Below are positions 57,131-64,000 of a stretch of 64,000 nucleotides of DNA, piece by piece; position 1 is the stretch's first letter, and each line of letters begins with the position of its first letter. Made by a program: the position numbers and the translations under genes. The stretch covers positions 62,001 to 126,000 of the forward strand of contig NZ_JAJUWT010000026.1 in the NCBI RefSeq assembly GCF_021390395.1, given 5' to 3'. Below the pieces are notes generated by a model that did not search any database, was not told the DNA's origin, and was given only the letters and a program-made list of their open reading frames with translations. Source of the DNA: Saccharothrix sp. S26. Its GTDB lineage: Bacteria; Actinomycetota; Actinomycetes; Mycobacteriales; Pseudonocardiaceae.

Positions 57131-57572
57131 CCCGCGCGAGCTCGGCCTCCAGCTCCTCCATCCGCGTGCGGTGCTGGGCGCGGGCCGCCTCGATGACCTC
57201 GTCGATGCCGCCCGCGATGTCGTCGTGCAGCTCCTTGGCCGCCCGCGACACCGCCGCGGCCGAGATCGGCAGGCCCTGCACGACCCGCTTGGTGCCGTGC
57301 ACCAGGTCGGCCTGCCACTCGCCGTCCGCCGTGCCGGTGACGGTCAGCGTCAGCTCGACCGTGCGGGTCTTCTTGGCCGTCGACTTCGGCCGCTTGGCGG
57401 GCTTGGCCTCGGCGTCCGCGGACTTCGCCTCGGGCTCCGCGGGCTTGGCCCCCGTCTCGTCGTTCGAGGGCTGCTCTGCCTGAGCCACGGGTGCGACCTC
57501 CTGCTGCACGGGTGCGGCGGGCGCCTCGGCGTCCACCGTCTCTACCTGCTCCACGAGCGTGTCCGCCTGCAC
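57099..57572 (-). CDS. DUF6319-type protein, short form
   Basis: A 157-residue protein. The first 70 residues are low-complexity Ala/Glu/Pro/Lys. The C-terminal 85 residues (VELTLTVTGTADGEWQADL, GLPISAAAVSRAAKELHDD, then a coiled-coil-like end) align block by block with the C-terminal third of the protein at 1275-1952. The conserved N-terminal domain of that paralogue is missing. It is divergent from the DUF6401 gene across a LexA-type box. Function unknown; nucleic-acid binding is a guess from the basic linker. Confidence 0.65.
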   Translation of the reverse strand: MQADTLVEQVETVDAEAPAAPVQQEVAPVAQAEQPSNDETGAKPAEPEAKSADAEAKPAKRPKSTAKKTRTVELTLTVTGTADGEWQADLVHGTKRVVQGLPISAAAVSRAAKELHDDIAGGIDEVIEAARAQHRTRMEELEAELARVKAALAELSD

Positions 57573-57619
57573 GTTCTCGTTGTTCCTCTCTGCGCATCCG
57601 GCTCGACCCGGCGTGATCA

Positions 57620-57635
57620 TAGAACACGTGTTCGA
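57620..57635. promoter_or_regulatory. LexA (SOS) box
   Basis: TAGAACACGTGTTCGA, read on the other strand TCGAACACGTGTTCTA, matches the actinobacterial SOS box TCGAAC-N4-GTTCGA at all but one position. It lies in the 104-bp gap between the divergent DUF6319 and DUF6401 genes, 42 bp before the latter. Confidence 0.7.
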
Positions 57636-57676
57636 TGGTGGGTCGATTGCCCCGCACAGCGTAGGGTGTCGGCCTT

Positions 57677-58024
57677 GTGAGCGGTTGGAGGGACTTCTCC
57701 GCTCGCCGGTTCTTGGACCGGTTGAGCGACGAACTCGGTGTTGCGGCGGTGTTGGCGCCCGGCGTCCTGGCGCCCGGTGTGCTCGCGGCGATCGACCAGC
57801 ACGGTGCGGCGGTGCGCGACATCCTCGCGTTCGGCGTGCCCGCGGCGGCCGTGGCGGGCGCGGTGCTGCTGGCCGGGTACGCCAAGGGCGTGCTGGACGA
57901 GGCGAGGGCGCAGGGCTGGTCACCGCCCGCGATCGTGGACTGGCCGAACGCCGACTGGCTGACGCTGAGACTGGCCGCCGTGTGTCACCTCGCCCGCCGC
58001 GACGAACCGGCGCTCGAGGCCTGA
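57677..58024 (+). CDS. DUF6401-family protein
   Basis: A 115-residue helical protein: RRFLDRLSDELGVAAV, AAIDQHGAAVRDIL, LAGYAKGVLDEARAQGW and the closing VDWPNADWLTLRLAAVCHLAR, the signature of the actinobacterial DUF6401 family, often labelled as natural-product-associated without functional proof. GTG 57677 is the start; a tandem VLAPG repeat (VLAPGVLAPGVLA) sits at residues 25-37. The upstream LexA-type box suggests induction by DNA damage. Confidence 0.75.
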   Translation: MSGWRDFSARRFLDRLSDELGVAAVLAPGVLAPGVLAAIDQHGAAVRDILAFGVPAAAVAGAVLLAGYAKGVLDEARAQGWSPPAIVDWPNADWLTLRLAAVCHLARRDEPALEA

Positions 58025-58030
58025 CCGGGA

Positions 58031-58720
58031 CTAGCGCGGGCGCACGGCCCTGATCCACAGGTGCCACGGGAACGCGTCGCCGGTGACCTGCGGTTCCCTG
58101 AGGGCCTCGATGAGCAGCCCGGTGTCCTCCAGGGCGGCGGTGTAGGCGCTCAACGGGTGGTTCCACCCGGTGAACCTCATCCGCATCCCGTCCCGCTCGA
58201 CCTCCTCCTCGAAGCGGTGGCGCCCGAAGTAGGGGCGGTCGAGGACGAACACGCCGTCGCGCCGGCTGCCGGTGTTGGTGATCGGGTGGGTGATCGACAG
58301 GCAGAGCCCGCCGCCCGGTTCGAGCACCCGACCGATCTCGCGGACCGTGCCCGGCAGGTCGTCCACGTCCATCAGCACGTTGTAGGCGACGACGAGGTCG
58401 AAGCCGCCGTCCGGGAACGGCAGGTCCGCCGAGTCGGCCACCAGGTACCGCCCCTCGGGGTCGGCCCCCCGTGCCGCCTCCACGAGGGTCGGCGAGGCGT
58501 CCACACCGGTCACCTGGTGTCCCCGCGCGGCCAGGTCACGCGCCACCCGCCCCTCACCGCAGCCGAGGTCGAGCGTCGCCCGCCCGGCGGCGGGCACCAG
58601 CTCGAAGAACCGGTCGCGGTACCGCCAGTACGAGTCGAACCCGGGCCTGCGCACCCAGACGACCCAGTTGCGCGCCTGCTCTTCCCACTCCCGCGCGGTC
58701 GACGTGCGCTCACCCACCAC
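58031..58720 (-). CDS. Class I SAM-dependent methyltransferase
   Basis: A 229-residue Rossmann methyltransferase. Motif I is LDLGCGEGRVARDLA (about residue 50), with VTGVDAS after it, ADSADLPFPDGGFDLVVAYNVLMDV as motif II and LEPGGGLCLSITHPI as motif III. The fold is that of small-molecule methyltransferases (Methyltransf_11). The substrate is unknown. It is convergent with the DUF6401 gene (6 bp between stops). Confidence 0.88.
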   Translation of the reverse strand: MVGERTSTAREWEEQARNWVVWVRRPGFDSYWRYRDRFFELVPAAGRATLDLGCGEGRVARDLAARGHQVTGVDASPTLVEAARGADPEGRYLVADSADLPFPDGGFDLVVAYNVLMDVDDLPGTVREIGRVLEPGGGLCLSITHPITNTGSRRDGVFVLDRPYFGRHRFEEEVERDGMRMRFTGWNHPLSAYTAALEDTGLLIEALREPQVTGDAFPWHLWIRAVRPR

Positions 58721-58790
58721 CGCAGCCTAATCCGGCCCGTTCCCGGAGCAACCGTGTTGACGACCGCGCTCGCTGACGGCGGTCACGAAA

Positions 58791-58817
58791 CAGGGGTCCC
58801 CTTGGCGGGGACCCCTG
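58791..58817. terminator. Terminator hairpin downstream of the TM-helix protein gene
   Basis: An 11-bp stem (CAGGGGTCCCC / GGGGACCCCTG) with a 5-nt loop; on the - strand it is followed by TTTCGTG. It lies 14 bp after the stop of the gene at 58831. Confidence 0.75.
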
Positions 58818-58830
58818 CGGGGCGTGGTGG

Positions 58831-59742
58831 TCAGCGTTGTTCGCCCGGCGGGTACTGGCCGGGGTGCGGCTGGACCGGGCGGGTGGGCTGGGCCGGCGGC
58901 ATCGGCTGGCCCACCGGCGGGGTCGGCATGCTGGCCGCGTGGGCCGGGGTCTCGGTGACGCGGGTCGTCTGCTCGGCCGGCGAGACGCCCTGGGTCGTCC
59001 GCCGCACGTCCTCACGGCCGCGCTGGTACGCCTCGGCCTGGGCCTTGGCCTGCGGGGCCTCGTTCTCGGCCCTGGTCAGCCAGCCCTCCCAGCGCTGCTG
59101 CATGGGCTTGATCAAACCACCGCCCACGCCGACGACCAGGATGCCGCCGATCGTGGCCAGGATGGTGATCAGGATCGGGGTGGTGACGGTGGTGGCGACG
59201 CCGATCTGGTTCAGCGCCGCGATCACACCGAGCGCGATGATGAACCACGCGGCGATCTTGCCCAGCGTCGGCCCGTAGGACAGGCTGCCGAGCGCACGGG
59301 TGGCGATGTCCTGCACGGCACGGGCGATGGCGGCGGCCACGACGACGATGATGATCGCGACGATCGCCCGCGGCAGCCAGGCCACGATCTCGGTCAGCAG
59401 GGTGCTCACCGGGTTCGGCCCGAACACGCCGAACGCGATCTGGAGCGCGATCAGCAGCACGGCGTAGTACACGATCTGGGCGACCAGGCCCGAGGCGTCG
59501 AACTTCGACCGCGCCAGCGCGTCACCGATCCCGCCGCGCTGGACCGCGCGGTCGAAGTGGACGCGTTCCAGCACCTTGTTCACCGCCGCGCGCAGCAACC
59601 GGGCGACGATCCACCCGATGAGCAGCACGACGAGGAACCCCACGAGCTTGGGCACGAAGGTCACCACTGAGCGCAAGGCGTCACCGGCGGCGTCGCCGAT
59701 GCCTTGAGCCTGCGCCGTCTGCACGGCGAGCAGGGCTTTCAT
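58831..59742 (-). CDS. TM-helix/MscS-like membrane protein
   Basis: A 303-residue protein with about five membrane helices in two similar pairs (FVPKLVGFLVVLLIGWIVARLLR, then LVAQIVYYAVLLIALQIAFGVFG, AWLPRAIVAIIIVVVAAAIAR). The conserved helix-repeat PF05552-type sequences place it with CmpX/small-conductance mechanosensitive-channel relatives. The cytoplasmic tail (residues about 235-303) is Pro/Gln-rich. ATG 59742 has GAGGAGG upstream. Confidence 0.82.
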   Translation of the reverse strand: MKALLAVQTAQAQGIGDAAGDALRSVVTFVPKLVGFLVVLLIGWIVARLLRAAVNKVLERVHFDRAVQRGGIGDALARSKFDASGLVAQIVYYAVLLIALQIAFGVFGPNPVSTLLTEIVAWLPRAIVAIIIVVVAAAIARAVQDIATRALGSLSYGPTLGKIAAWFIIALGVIAALNQIGVATTVTTPILITILATIGGILVVGVGGGLIKPMQQRWEGWLTRAENEAPQAKAQAEAYQRGREDVRRTTQGVSPAEQTTRVTETPAHAASMPTPPVGQPMPPAQPTRPVQPHPGQYPPGEQR

Positions 59743-59838
59743 CGTCTTCGACCTCCTCGGACGACCGGTTCGTCTCACCCAGCCGGTTACCCGAGGTCGC
59801 CGCCCCAAACCTGTGCCGCCCGACCGGGTGACAAAGCC

Positions 59839-60075
59839 TCACCCTTCGGGCGGCAGCCGGACCTCGCGGTCCACTTCGACGTGCGCGACACCGGGCACGG
59901 CCCCGAGCAGGTCACCCACACCCGGCGCGACCGACCCGGTGACCAGGCCCAACCCGTCCAGCACGCGCTCCACCACCATCCCGGCGTCCCGCAGCGCCGC
60001 CACGACGGTGGGCAGGTGCGCCAGGCTGTCGTCGGCGACCGAGACCACGACCTTGTCCACGGACGCCTCCACCAC
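59839..60075 (-). CDS. Stand-alone subtilase-propeptide-like protein
   Basis: A 78-residue soluble protein with a beta-alpha-beta-beta-alpha-beta order: DKVVVSVADDSL, LPTVVAALRDAGMVVERV, GLGLVTGSVAP, VGDLLGAVPGVAHVEVD and REVRLPPEG. This is the layout of the inhibitor I9/propeptide domain of subtilisins, including the closing V-x-V-x-x-D-x-x-V strand. It starts three bases after the stop of the subtilase gene on the same strand. It could act in trans as chaperone or inhibitor of that protease. The fold assignment is by pattern only. Confidence 0.6.
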   Translation of the reverse strand: MVEASVDKVVVSVADDSLAHLPTVVAALRDAGMVVERVLDGLGLVTGSVAPGVGDLLGAVPGVAHVEVDREVRLPPEG

Positions 60076-60078
60076 GGC

Positions 60079-61269
60079 CTAGGGTGCCTGCACCAGTCCC
60101 GCGCCGACGTCGGTCGAGGGCAGGCCCAGCCGACGAGCGGTCTGCGCCAGCCTCGCCCACAGCTCCCACCCGCGCGCGCCGTGCTTCTCCGCGATGAGCG
60201 CCGCGACGCCCGCGACGTGCGGGGTGGCCATGCTCGTGCCCTGGATGCGCTTGTGCATCCCGAGCCCGCCGTCCTCGACGTTCCAGCTCGAGTAGACGTC
60301 CACGCCGGGGCCGACCACGTCGACCTGGCCGACGGTGTCGACCGTGCCGCAGGAGAAGAACGCGACGGCCCGCTTCACGTCCACCGCGCCCACGGAGAGG
60401 ATCGACGGGCAGTTGGCCGGGTGCCCGACCGGCGCGACCTTGCCCGGCCGGTTGCTCTCGTTGCCCGCCGCCGCGACGATCAACGTGCCCTTGGCCATCG
60501 CGCGCGTGGCGGCCTGCTCGAAGATCTGCGAGTGCGGCGTGCCCGGTCGCACGCTCGCGCCCAACGACATCGACACGACCGCGCACCCGTTGGCGATGGC
60601 CCACTCGATGCCGGCCAGGATGCCGCTGTCGCTGCCGCTGCCCCGGTTCGACAGCACCTTGCCCGCGTAGATCTCGGCTTCGTGCGCGACGCCGTAACCC
60701 GGACGGCCGCCGGCCGCCTGGCGCGGACCCGCGGCGGAACCGATGCAGTGCGTGCCGTGGCCGTGCGCGTCGTCCACCGACTCACCCTCGATGAACGACT
60801 GCGTCATCATGGCGCGGCCCGCGAAGTCGGGGTGCGCGACGGTGAACCCGGTGTCGAGCACGGCGAGCCGGACGCCCTTGCCGGTGGCGGAGCAGAGGTT
60901 CGCGCCCACGGCCTGCAAGCCCCACGTGAACACGGACTCGTCCACCGCCGCGGCCTCGTCGGCGTCCGGCGGCGCGGTGTAGGCGTGCACGACGCGTTCG
61001 GCCTCGACCACGGCGATCGGGCCCGGCGCCTCGACGGCCCGGGTCAGCCGCGTGACCTGGTCGGGCGTGGCGTTGACCACGGCGACGCCGAGCTCTTGGA
61101 AGATGACGCCATCGGCCGCGGCGAGCTCCGCGCGGGTGGCGGAGTCCGCGGTGCTGGCGGCGCTGATCCCGGCGACCCGGTTCATCTCCCGCGCGCCGGC
61201 CGCGACCGACTTGTCGTCGAGGAGCACGAGATAGCGACCGGTGGTCTCGGCGCCCGTTGGCTGTGACAT
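60079..61269 (-). CDS. Subtilisin-family (S8) serine protease without signal peptide
   Basis: A 396-residue subtilase with the complete triad: Asp139 in AVLDTGF, His171 in HGHGTHC, Ser346 in GTSMATPH, and the oxyanion Asn270 in AAAGNE. Residues about 12-95 form an N-terminal I9-like prodomain (RYLVLLDDKSVAAGAREMNR, VVEAERVVHAY). The N-terminus (MSQPTGAETTG) is not a secretion signal, so the enzyme is probably intracellular or exported by another route. ATG 61269 has AAGGGGG upstream. The small gene directly after it encodes a second propeptide-like domain. Confidence 0.88.
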   Translation of the reverse strand: MSQPTGAETTGRYLVLLDDKSVAAGAREMNRVAGISAASTADSATRAELAAADGVIFQELGVAVVNATPDQVTRLTRAVEAPGPIAVVEAERVVHAYTAPPDADEAAAVDESVFTWGLQAVGANLCSATGKGVRLAVLDTGFTVAHPDFAGRAMMTQSFIEGESVDDAHGHGTHCIGSAAGPRQAAGGRPGYGVAHEAEIYAGKVLSNRGSGSDSGILAGIEWAIANGCAVVSMSLGASVRPGTPHSQIFEQAATRAMAKGTLIVAAAGNESNRPGKVAPVGHPANCPSILSVGAVDVKRAVAFFSCGTVDTVGQVDVVGPGVDVYSSWNVEDGGLGMHKRIQGTSMATPHVAGVAALIAEKHGARGWELWARLAQTARRLGLPSTDVGAGLVQAP

Positions 61270-61315
61270 GACGACCCCCTTCGGGGTTGGACGGCAGTCA
61301 GGTGTAACCCCGGAC

Positions 61316-61364
61316 CACGTTCGCGCTCAATCGGCCGGAAGAGTTGGCCGTGAGCGCGAACGTG
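61316..61364. terminator. Large perfect hairpin between antiporter and subtilase
   Basis: CACGTTCGCGCTCA and its exact complement form a 14-bp stem around 21 nt. The loop contains a further CGGCC/GGCCG pair, so the stem can extend. It lies 45 bp after the antiporter stop and 47 bp upstream of the subtilase start, so it probably ends the antiporter transcript. Confidence 0.7.
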
Positions 61365-61408
61365 CCTGTATGCCGTAGTGGAGCCGTCGTGCGGGGAAGA
61401 GATACAGG

Positions 61409-62593
61409 TCACGCGGTCGCCGGTGCGTTACCACCTTTTCGGGTGAACTTCTTGGCCAGCGGTTCGACCACGCGTGCCGCGACCGGGCCCAGCACCGCCA
61501 TCAGCAGCACGTAGGCCGTCGCCAGCGCCGCCAGCCGCGCGTCCACCGCGCCGGACGCCACCGTCAGCGACGCGATCACGATCGAGAACTCGCCGCGTGC
61601 CACCAGCGCCGCGCCCGCCCGGGCCCGGCCCATCCGCCCGATGCCCTGCCGCCGCGCGGCCCACCACCCGGTGGCCACCTTCGTCGCCGTCGTCACCACG
61701 GCCAGCGCCACCGCGAGCCCCAGCACCGGCGGGATCGACGCCGGGTCGGTGTTCAGCCCGAACACCACGAAGAACATCGCCGCGAACAGGTCGCGCAGCG
61801 GCTCCAGCATCCGGGTCGCGTTCTCGGCGGTCGACCCCGAGATCGCGATGCCCAGCAGGAACGCGCCCACCGCCGCCGACACCTGCAGCTCCGAGGCCAC
61901 ACCGGCGACCAGCAGCGCCGCCCCCAGCACCTTCAGCAGGAACACCTCGGGGTCGGGGCTGTCCACGATCGCCGAGACGTACCGGCCGAACTTCAACGCG
62001 ATGACCAACACCACCGTGATGGCGGCCAGCGAGATGCCCACCGCCGTCAGCCCGCCGGCGAAGCTCACGCCCGCCAGCACGGCGGTCAGGATCGGCAGGT
62101 ACACCGCCATCGCCAGGTCCTCGAACACCAGGACCGACAGCACGACCGGCGTCTCCCGGTTGCCCAGCCGACCCAGGTCGCCGAGCACCTTGGCGATGAT
62201 CCCGGACGACGAGATGTAGGTGACGCCACCCATCGCCAGCGCGCCCAGCGGGCCCCAGCCCAGGATGAGGGCCGCGATCACGCCCGGCGTGGCGTTGAGC
62301 ACGATGTCCACCAGCCCGGCCGTCCACGACCGCTTGAGCCCCGTCACGAGCTCGGCCGCCGAGTACTCCAGGCCCAGCAGGAGCAGCAGGAGGATGACGC
62401 CGATCTCGCTGGACAGGTGGGTGAAGTCCTCGATGCCGTGCAACGGCACCAGGCCGCCCTGCCCGAAGGCCAGGCCGCCGATCAGGTAGAGCGGGATCGG
62501 GGAGATGCCGATCCGCCACGCCATCTTGCCGAGCAGGCCCAGCCCGAAGAAGACCGCGCCGAGTTGGATCAGTGCGAGTGCGGTGCTGTGCAA
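61409..62593 (-). CDS. CPA2 K+/H+ antiporter, KhtU-like
   Basis: About 394 residues with twelve to thirteen membrane helices of the CPA2 fold. LLLLLLGLEYSAAEL, YISSSGIIAKVLGDLGRLGNRETPVVLSVLVFEDLAMAVYLP (discussed in parts: the ISSSG unwound helix and the FEDLAMA acidic motif) and VARGEFSIVIAS are diagnostic. It has no C-terminal RCK domain; the separate gene upstream supplies a TrkA-C domain, as in KhtTU. No ATG or GTG suits the frame; TTG 62593 is the most likely start, with CTG 62602 as alternative. Confidence 0.87.
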   Translation of the reverse strand: MHSTALALIQLGAVFFGLGLLGKMAWRIGISPIPLYLIGGLAFGQGGLVPLHGIEDFTHLSSEIGVILLLLLLGLEYSAAELVTGLKRSWTAGLVDIVLNATPGVIAALILGWGPLGALAMGGVTYISSSGIIAKVLGDLGRLGNRETPVVLSVLVFEDLAMAVYLPILTAVLAGVSFAGGLTAVGISLAAITVVLVIALKFGRYVSAIVDSPDPEVFLLKVLGAALLVAGVASELQVSAAVGAFLLGIAISGSTAENATRMLEPLRDLFAAMFFVVFGLNTDPASIPPVLGLAVALAVVTTATKVATGWWAARRQGIGRMGRARAGAALVARGEFSIVIASLTVASGAVDARLAALATAYVLLMAVLGPVAARVVEPLAKKFTRKGGNAPATA

Positions 62594-62598
62594 GGTGC

Positions 62599-63081
62599 TC
62601 AGCCACCACCCAGCAACTCGGCCGCGGCGCCCAGGCCGTCCACCGTGCCGACCACGACGACCAGGTCGCCGCCCTCGAAGACGAAGTCCGGGCGCGGCGA
62701 CGGGTGCACCGAGCCGCGGCGCACCACGGCCACGATGGACGCGCCGGTGCGGGTGCGCAGCTCGGTCTCGGCCAGCGGGCTGCCGTCGAACCGGGAGCCG
62801 GGCACGACCGGGAACTGCTTGGTCGAGATGCCCGCGACCTCGCGGTGCTGCTCCTGCAGGTGCGCGACCAGCTGCGGCGAGCCGAGCAGGCCGGCCAGGG
62901 TGCTGGCCTCCGCGGGTGTGAGGGCTATCGACGCCGTGCAATCGTCGGGATCGTCCAGTGAGGACACGATCAGCTCGAACTTCCCGTCCCGGTGGGTGAT
63001 CACCCCGATCCGGCGGCCGGCGCGGATCATGAAGTCCTGACGGGTGCCGATCCCCGGAAGCGGCGTCACCTCGACGTTCAC
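62599..63081 (-). CDS. TrkA-C regulatory subunit, KhtT-like
   Basis: A 160-residue protein. Residues 1-75 form a small N-terminal domain (VTPLPGIGTRQDFMIRAGRRIGVI); residues about 85-160 are a TrkA-C/RCK_C domain (SRFDGSPLAETELRTRTGASIVAVVR and DFVFEGGDLVVVVGTVDGL). It matches the KhtT-type cytosolic regulator that binds nucleotides and gates the KhtU antiporter, encoded directly downstream. Start GTG 63081. Confidence 0.87.
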   Translation of the reverse strand: MNVEVTPLPGIGTRQDFMIRAGRRIGVITHRDGKFELIVSSLDDPDDCTASIALTPAEASTLAGLLGSPQLVAHLQEQHREVAGISTKQFPVVPGSRFDGSPLAETELRTRTGASIVAVVRRGSVHPSPRPDFVFEGGDLVVVVGTVDGLGAAAELLGGG

Positions 63082-63100
63082 AGCATGTGATCCTAGACGA

Positions 63101-64000
63101 GTGGGTACACGCGTTCGGGCGATAAGTCGGGGATGGGTGGTTCGGGACCGGGTGCCCGGCCCGGACGTGGACGAGTTCGCCGAACCGGAGCGCGTTGTCG
63201 CCGCCCTGGCCCGCGCGCGCCCCGGCACGCTGCTCGCGGTGCAGCACCCGCACCGCACGCCCGCCGCGCTGGCCGCCGGGTTGTCGCTGCTCGACGCCCT
63301 GCCGCACGCCGTCGCCGAACTCGCCCACCTGCGGAGCACCGCCTACCGCGAGGTGCGGGACGTGGTCGCGCCCTACCGCGTGGACGGCCCGGACGGCACC
63401 GCGCACGGGCTGCTGTGCTTGGTGGACCCGGCGGCGGTCGGGCACACCGAGGACGTCTACCCCGACGTGGTCGCCGAACGCGCCCGCGTGCTGTCCGGCC
63501 TGGGCTGCCTGACCAGCGCCGCGATGCTCGTGCCGGTGGCGCGCGAGGTCCGGCTGACCCGGCTGGTGGCCGAGGTGGACGACGAGCCCGCCGTGTCCGT
63601 GGTCGACCCCGGCGGGCGTCGTCACTGGCTGTGGCTGGTCGGTCCGGGCGAACGCCAGGACGCCCTGCTGGCCGCGGCGGGCGAGCACCCGTTGATGGTC
63701 GCCGACGGCAACCACCGGGTCGCCGCCTCGGCGGGCCTGTCCGGGCTGTTGGCGCTGGTCACGGCCGGCCCCGACCTGCGGATCGGGCCGATCCACCGCG
63801 CCGTGGCGGGCACCGGGCTGTCGCTTTCGGACATGGCGGCGGCCTGGCGCGCGCTCGGGCTGGCGGTCACGCCCGTGGACGCCGCCACCCGCCCGTCGCC
63901 GGGCGCGGTGGTCGCGGCGGCCGGGTCGGCGGCGGTGCGGGTCGAGCTGCCGTCGGCGGGCGTGGACCACGCGTTCGTCGAGTCGGTGCTGCTGGACAAG
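63101..64000 (+). CDS. DUF1015 protein, N-terminal part
   Basis: The frame runs from GTG 63101 through the window end (300 codons, no stop), so the 3' end lies outside. DUF1015 features visible: PERVVAALARARPGTLLAVQHP, YREVRDVVAPYRVDGPDGT, HTEDVYPDVVAERARVL and the diagnostic LMVADGNHRVAAS. The family is widespread, often next to serine or glucosamine metabolism genes, and has no firm function. The extra N-terminal residues before DEFAEPE may not be translated. It is divergent from the khtT-like gene with 19 bp between the starts. Confidence 0.75.
   Translation, partial: MGTRVRAISRGWVVRDRVPGPDVDEFAEPERVVAALARARPGTLLAVQHPHRTPAALAAGLSLLDALPHAVAELAHLRSTAYREVRDVVAPYRVDGPDGTAHGLLCLVDPAAVGHTEDVYPDVVAERARVLSGLGCLTSAAMLVPVAREVRLTRLVAEVDDEPAVSVVDPGGRRHWLWLVGPGERQDALLAAAGEHPLMVADGNHRVAASAGLSGLLALVTAGPDLRIGPIHRAVAGTGLSLSDMAAAWRALGLAVTPVDAATRPSPGAVVAAAGSAAVRVELPSAGVDHAFVESVLLDK

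Noticed and set aside
1-64000. CRISPR arrays, tRNA or rRNA genes, IS elements, phage genes
   Set aside because: No regularly spaced repeats, tRNA-like T-loop/acceptor patterns, transposase motifs or phage structural proteins were recognised by eye.

Overview
The window reads as chromosomal DNA of a high-GC actinomycete, most likely of the Pseudonocardiales (Saccharothrix/Actinosynnema/Lentzea-like). The support is the very high GC with G/C-saturated third codon positions, frequent GTG starts, Tat and lipobox signals, actinobacterial families (DUF3040, DUF6319, DUF6401, DUF2252, multi-gene Asp23, SecA2, LCP) and a mycobacterial-type LexA box. The taxon is inferred from family content, not from a marker gene. 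No tRNA, rRNA, IS element, prophage, CRISPR array or large biosynthetic cluster was recognised.

Layout. 0-6.3 kb: tail of a DUF1996 protein, a YjdF-like membrane protein, a DUF6319 protein, a 33-residue peptide with two CGCCxxC modules, a gene-free 0.9 kb block with an abrupt strand-composition switch, a TAP-like lipoprotein hydrolase without its nucleophile serine, an EamA exporter and a decayed DUF1801 remnant. 6.3-11.9 kb: ATP-dependent DNA ligase, a six-gene Asp23/AmaP envelope-stress operon, a RibD-like reductase, a ZapE/AFG1 ATPase and DUF3040. 11.9-24.8 kb: a broken peptidase-like gene, ABC-F protein, CtaA, NnrD, histidine phosphatase, DUF2252, ornithine aminotransferase, PPK2, lactonase, SGNH esterase, a HipA-like kinase with DUF3037, and an LCP protein. 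24.8-34.6 kb: MFS/TetR pair, a 3-hydroxybutyrate dehydrogenase/transporter/PucR cluster, TetR/SnoaL pair and a secreted esterase. 34.6-38.2 kb: SecA2 and an orphan two-TM protein.

38.2-57.1 kb is dominated by acyl-CoA metabolism: an MHS transporter and a single-chain biotin-dependent carboxylase, an acyl-CoA dehydrogenase/thiolase/SDR operon, a FabG/MaoC pair, another SDR and a quinone-oxidoreductase-like protein. Four near-identical palindromes (CTAAGC-N4-GCTTAG) lie in front of three of these units, two of them between the acyl-CoA dehydrogenase and a divergent TetR gene, which suggests one local regulon. Inside this region sit a P450, an arrestin-like SpoOM protein, a GlsB-type membrane protein and a three-gene binding-protein/VWA/membrane-protein operon with no permease.

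57-64 kb: a second DUF6319 paralogue divergent from a DUF6401 gene across a LexA-type box, a methyltransferase, a TM-helix channel-like protein, a subtilase without signal peptide followed at once by a small stand-alone protein resembling a subtilase propeptide, a KhtTU-like K+/H+ antiporter pair, and the start of a DUF1015 protein.

No single locus is obviously a complete new system. The best candidates are the CGCCxxC peptide, the subtilase/propeptide pair, the binding-protein/VWA operon, the HipA-like kinase/DUF3037 pair and the palindrome-linked acyl-CoA regulon.
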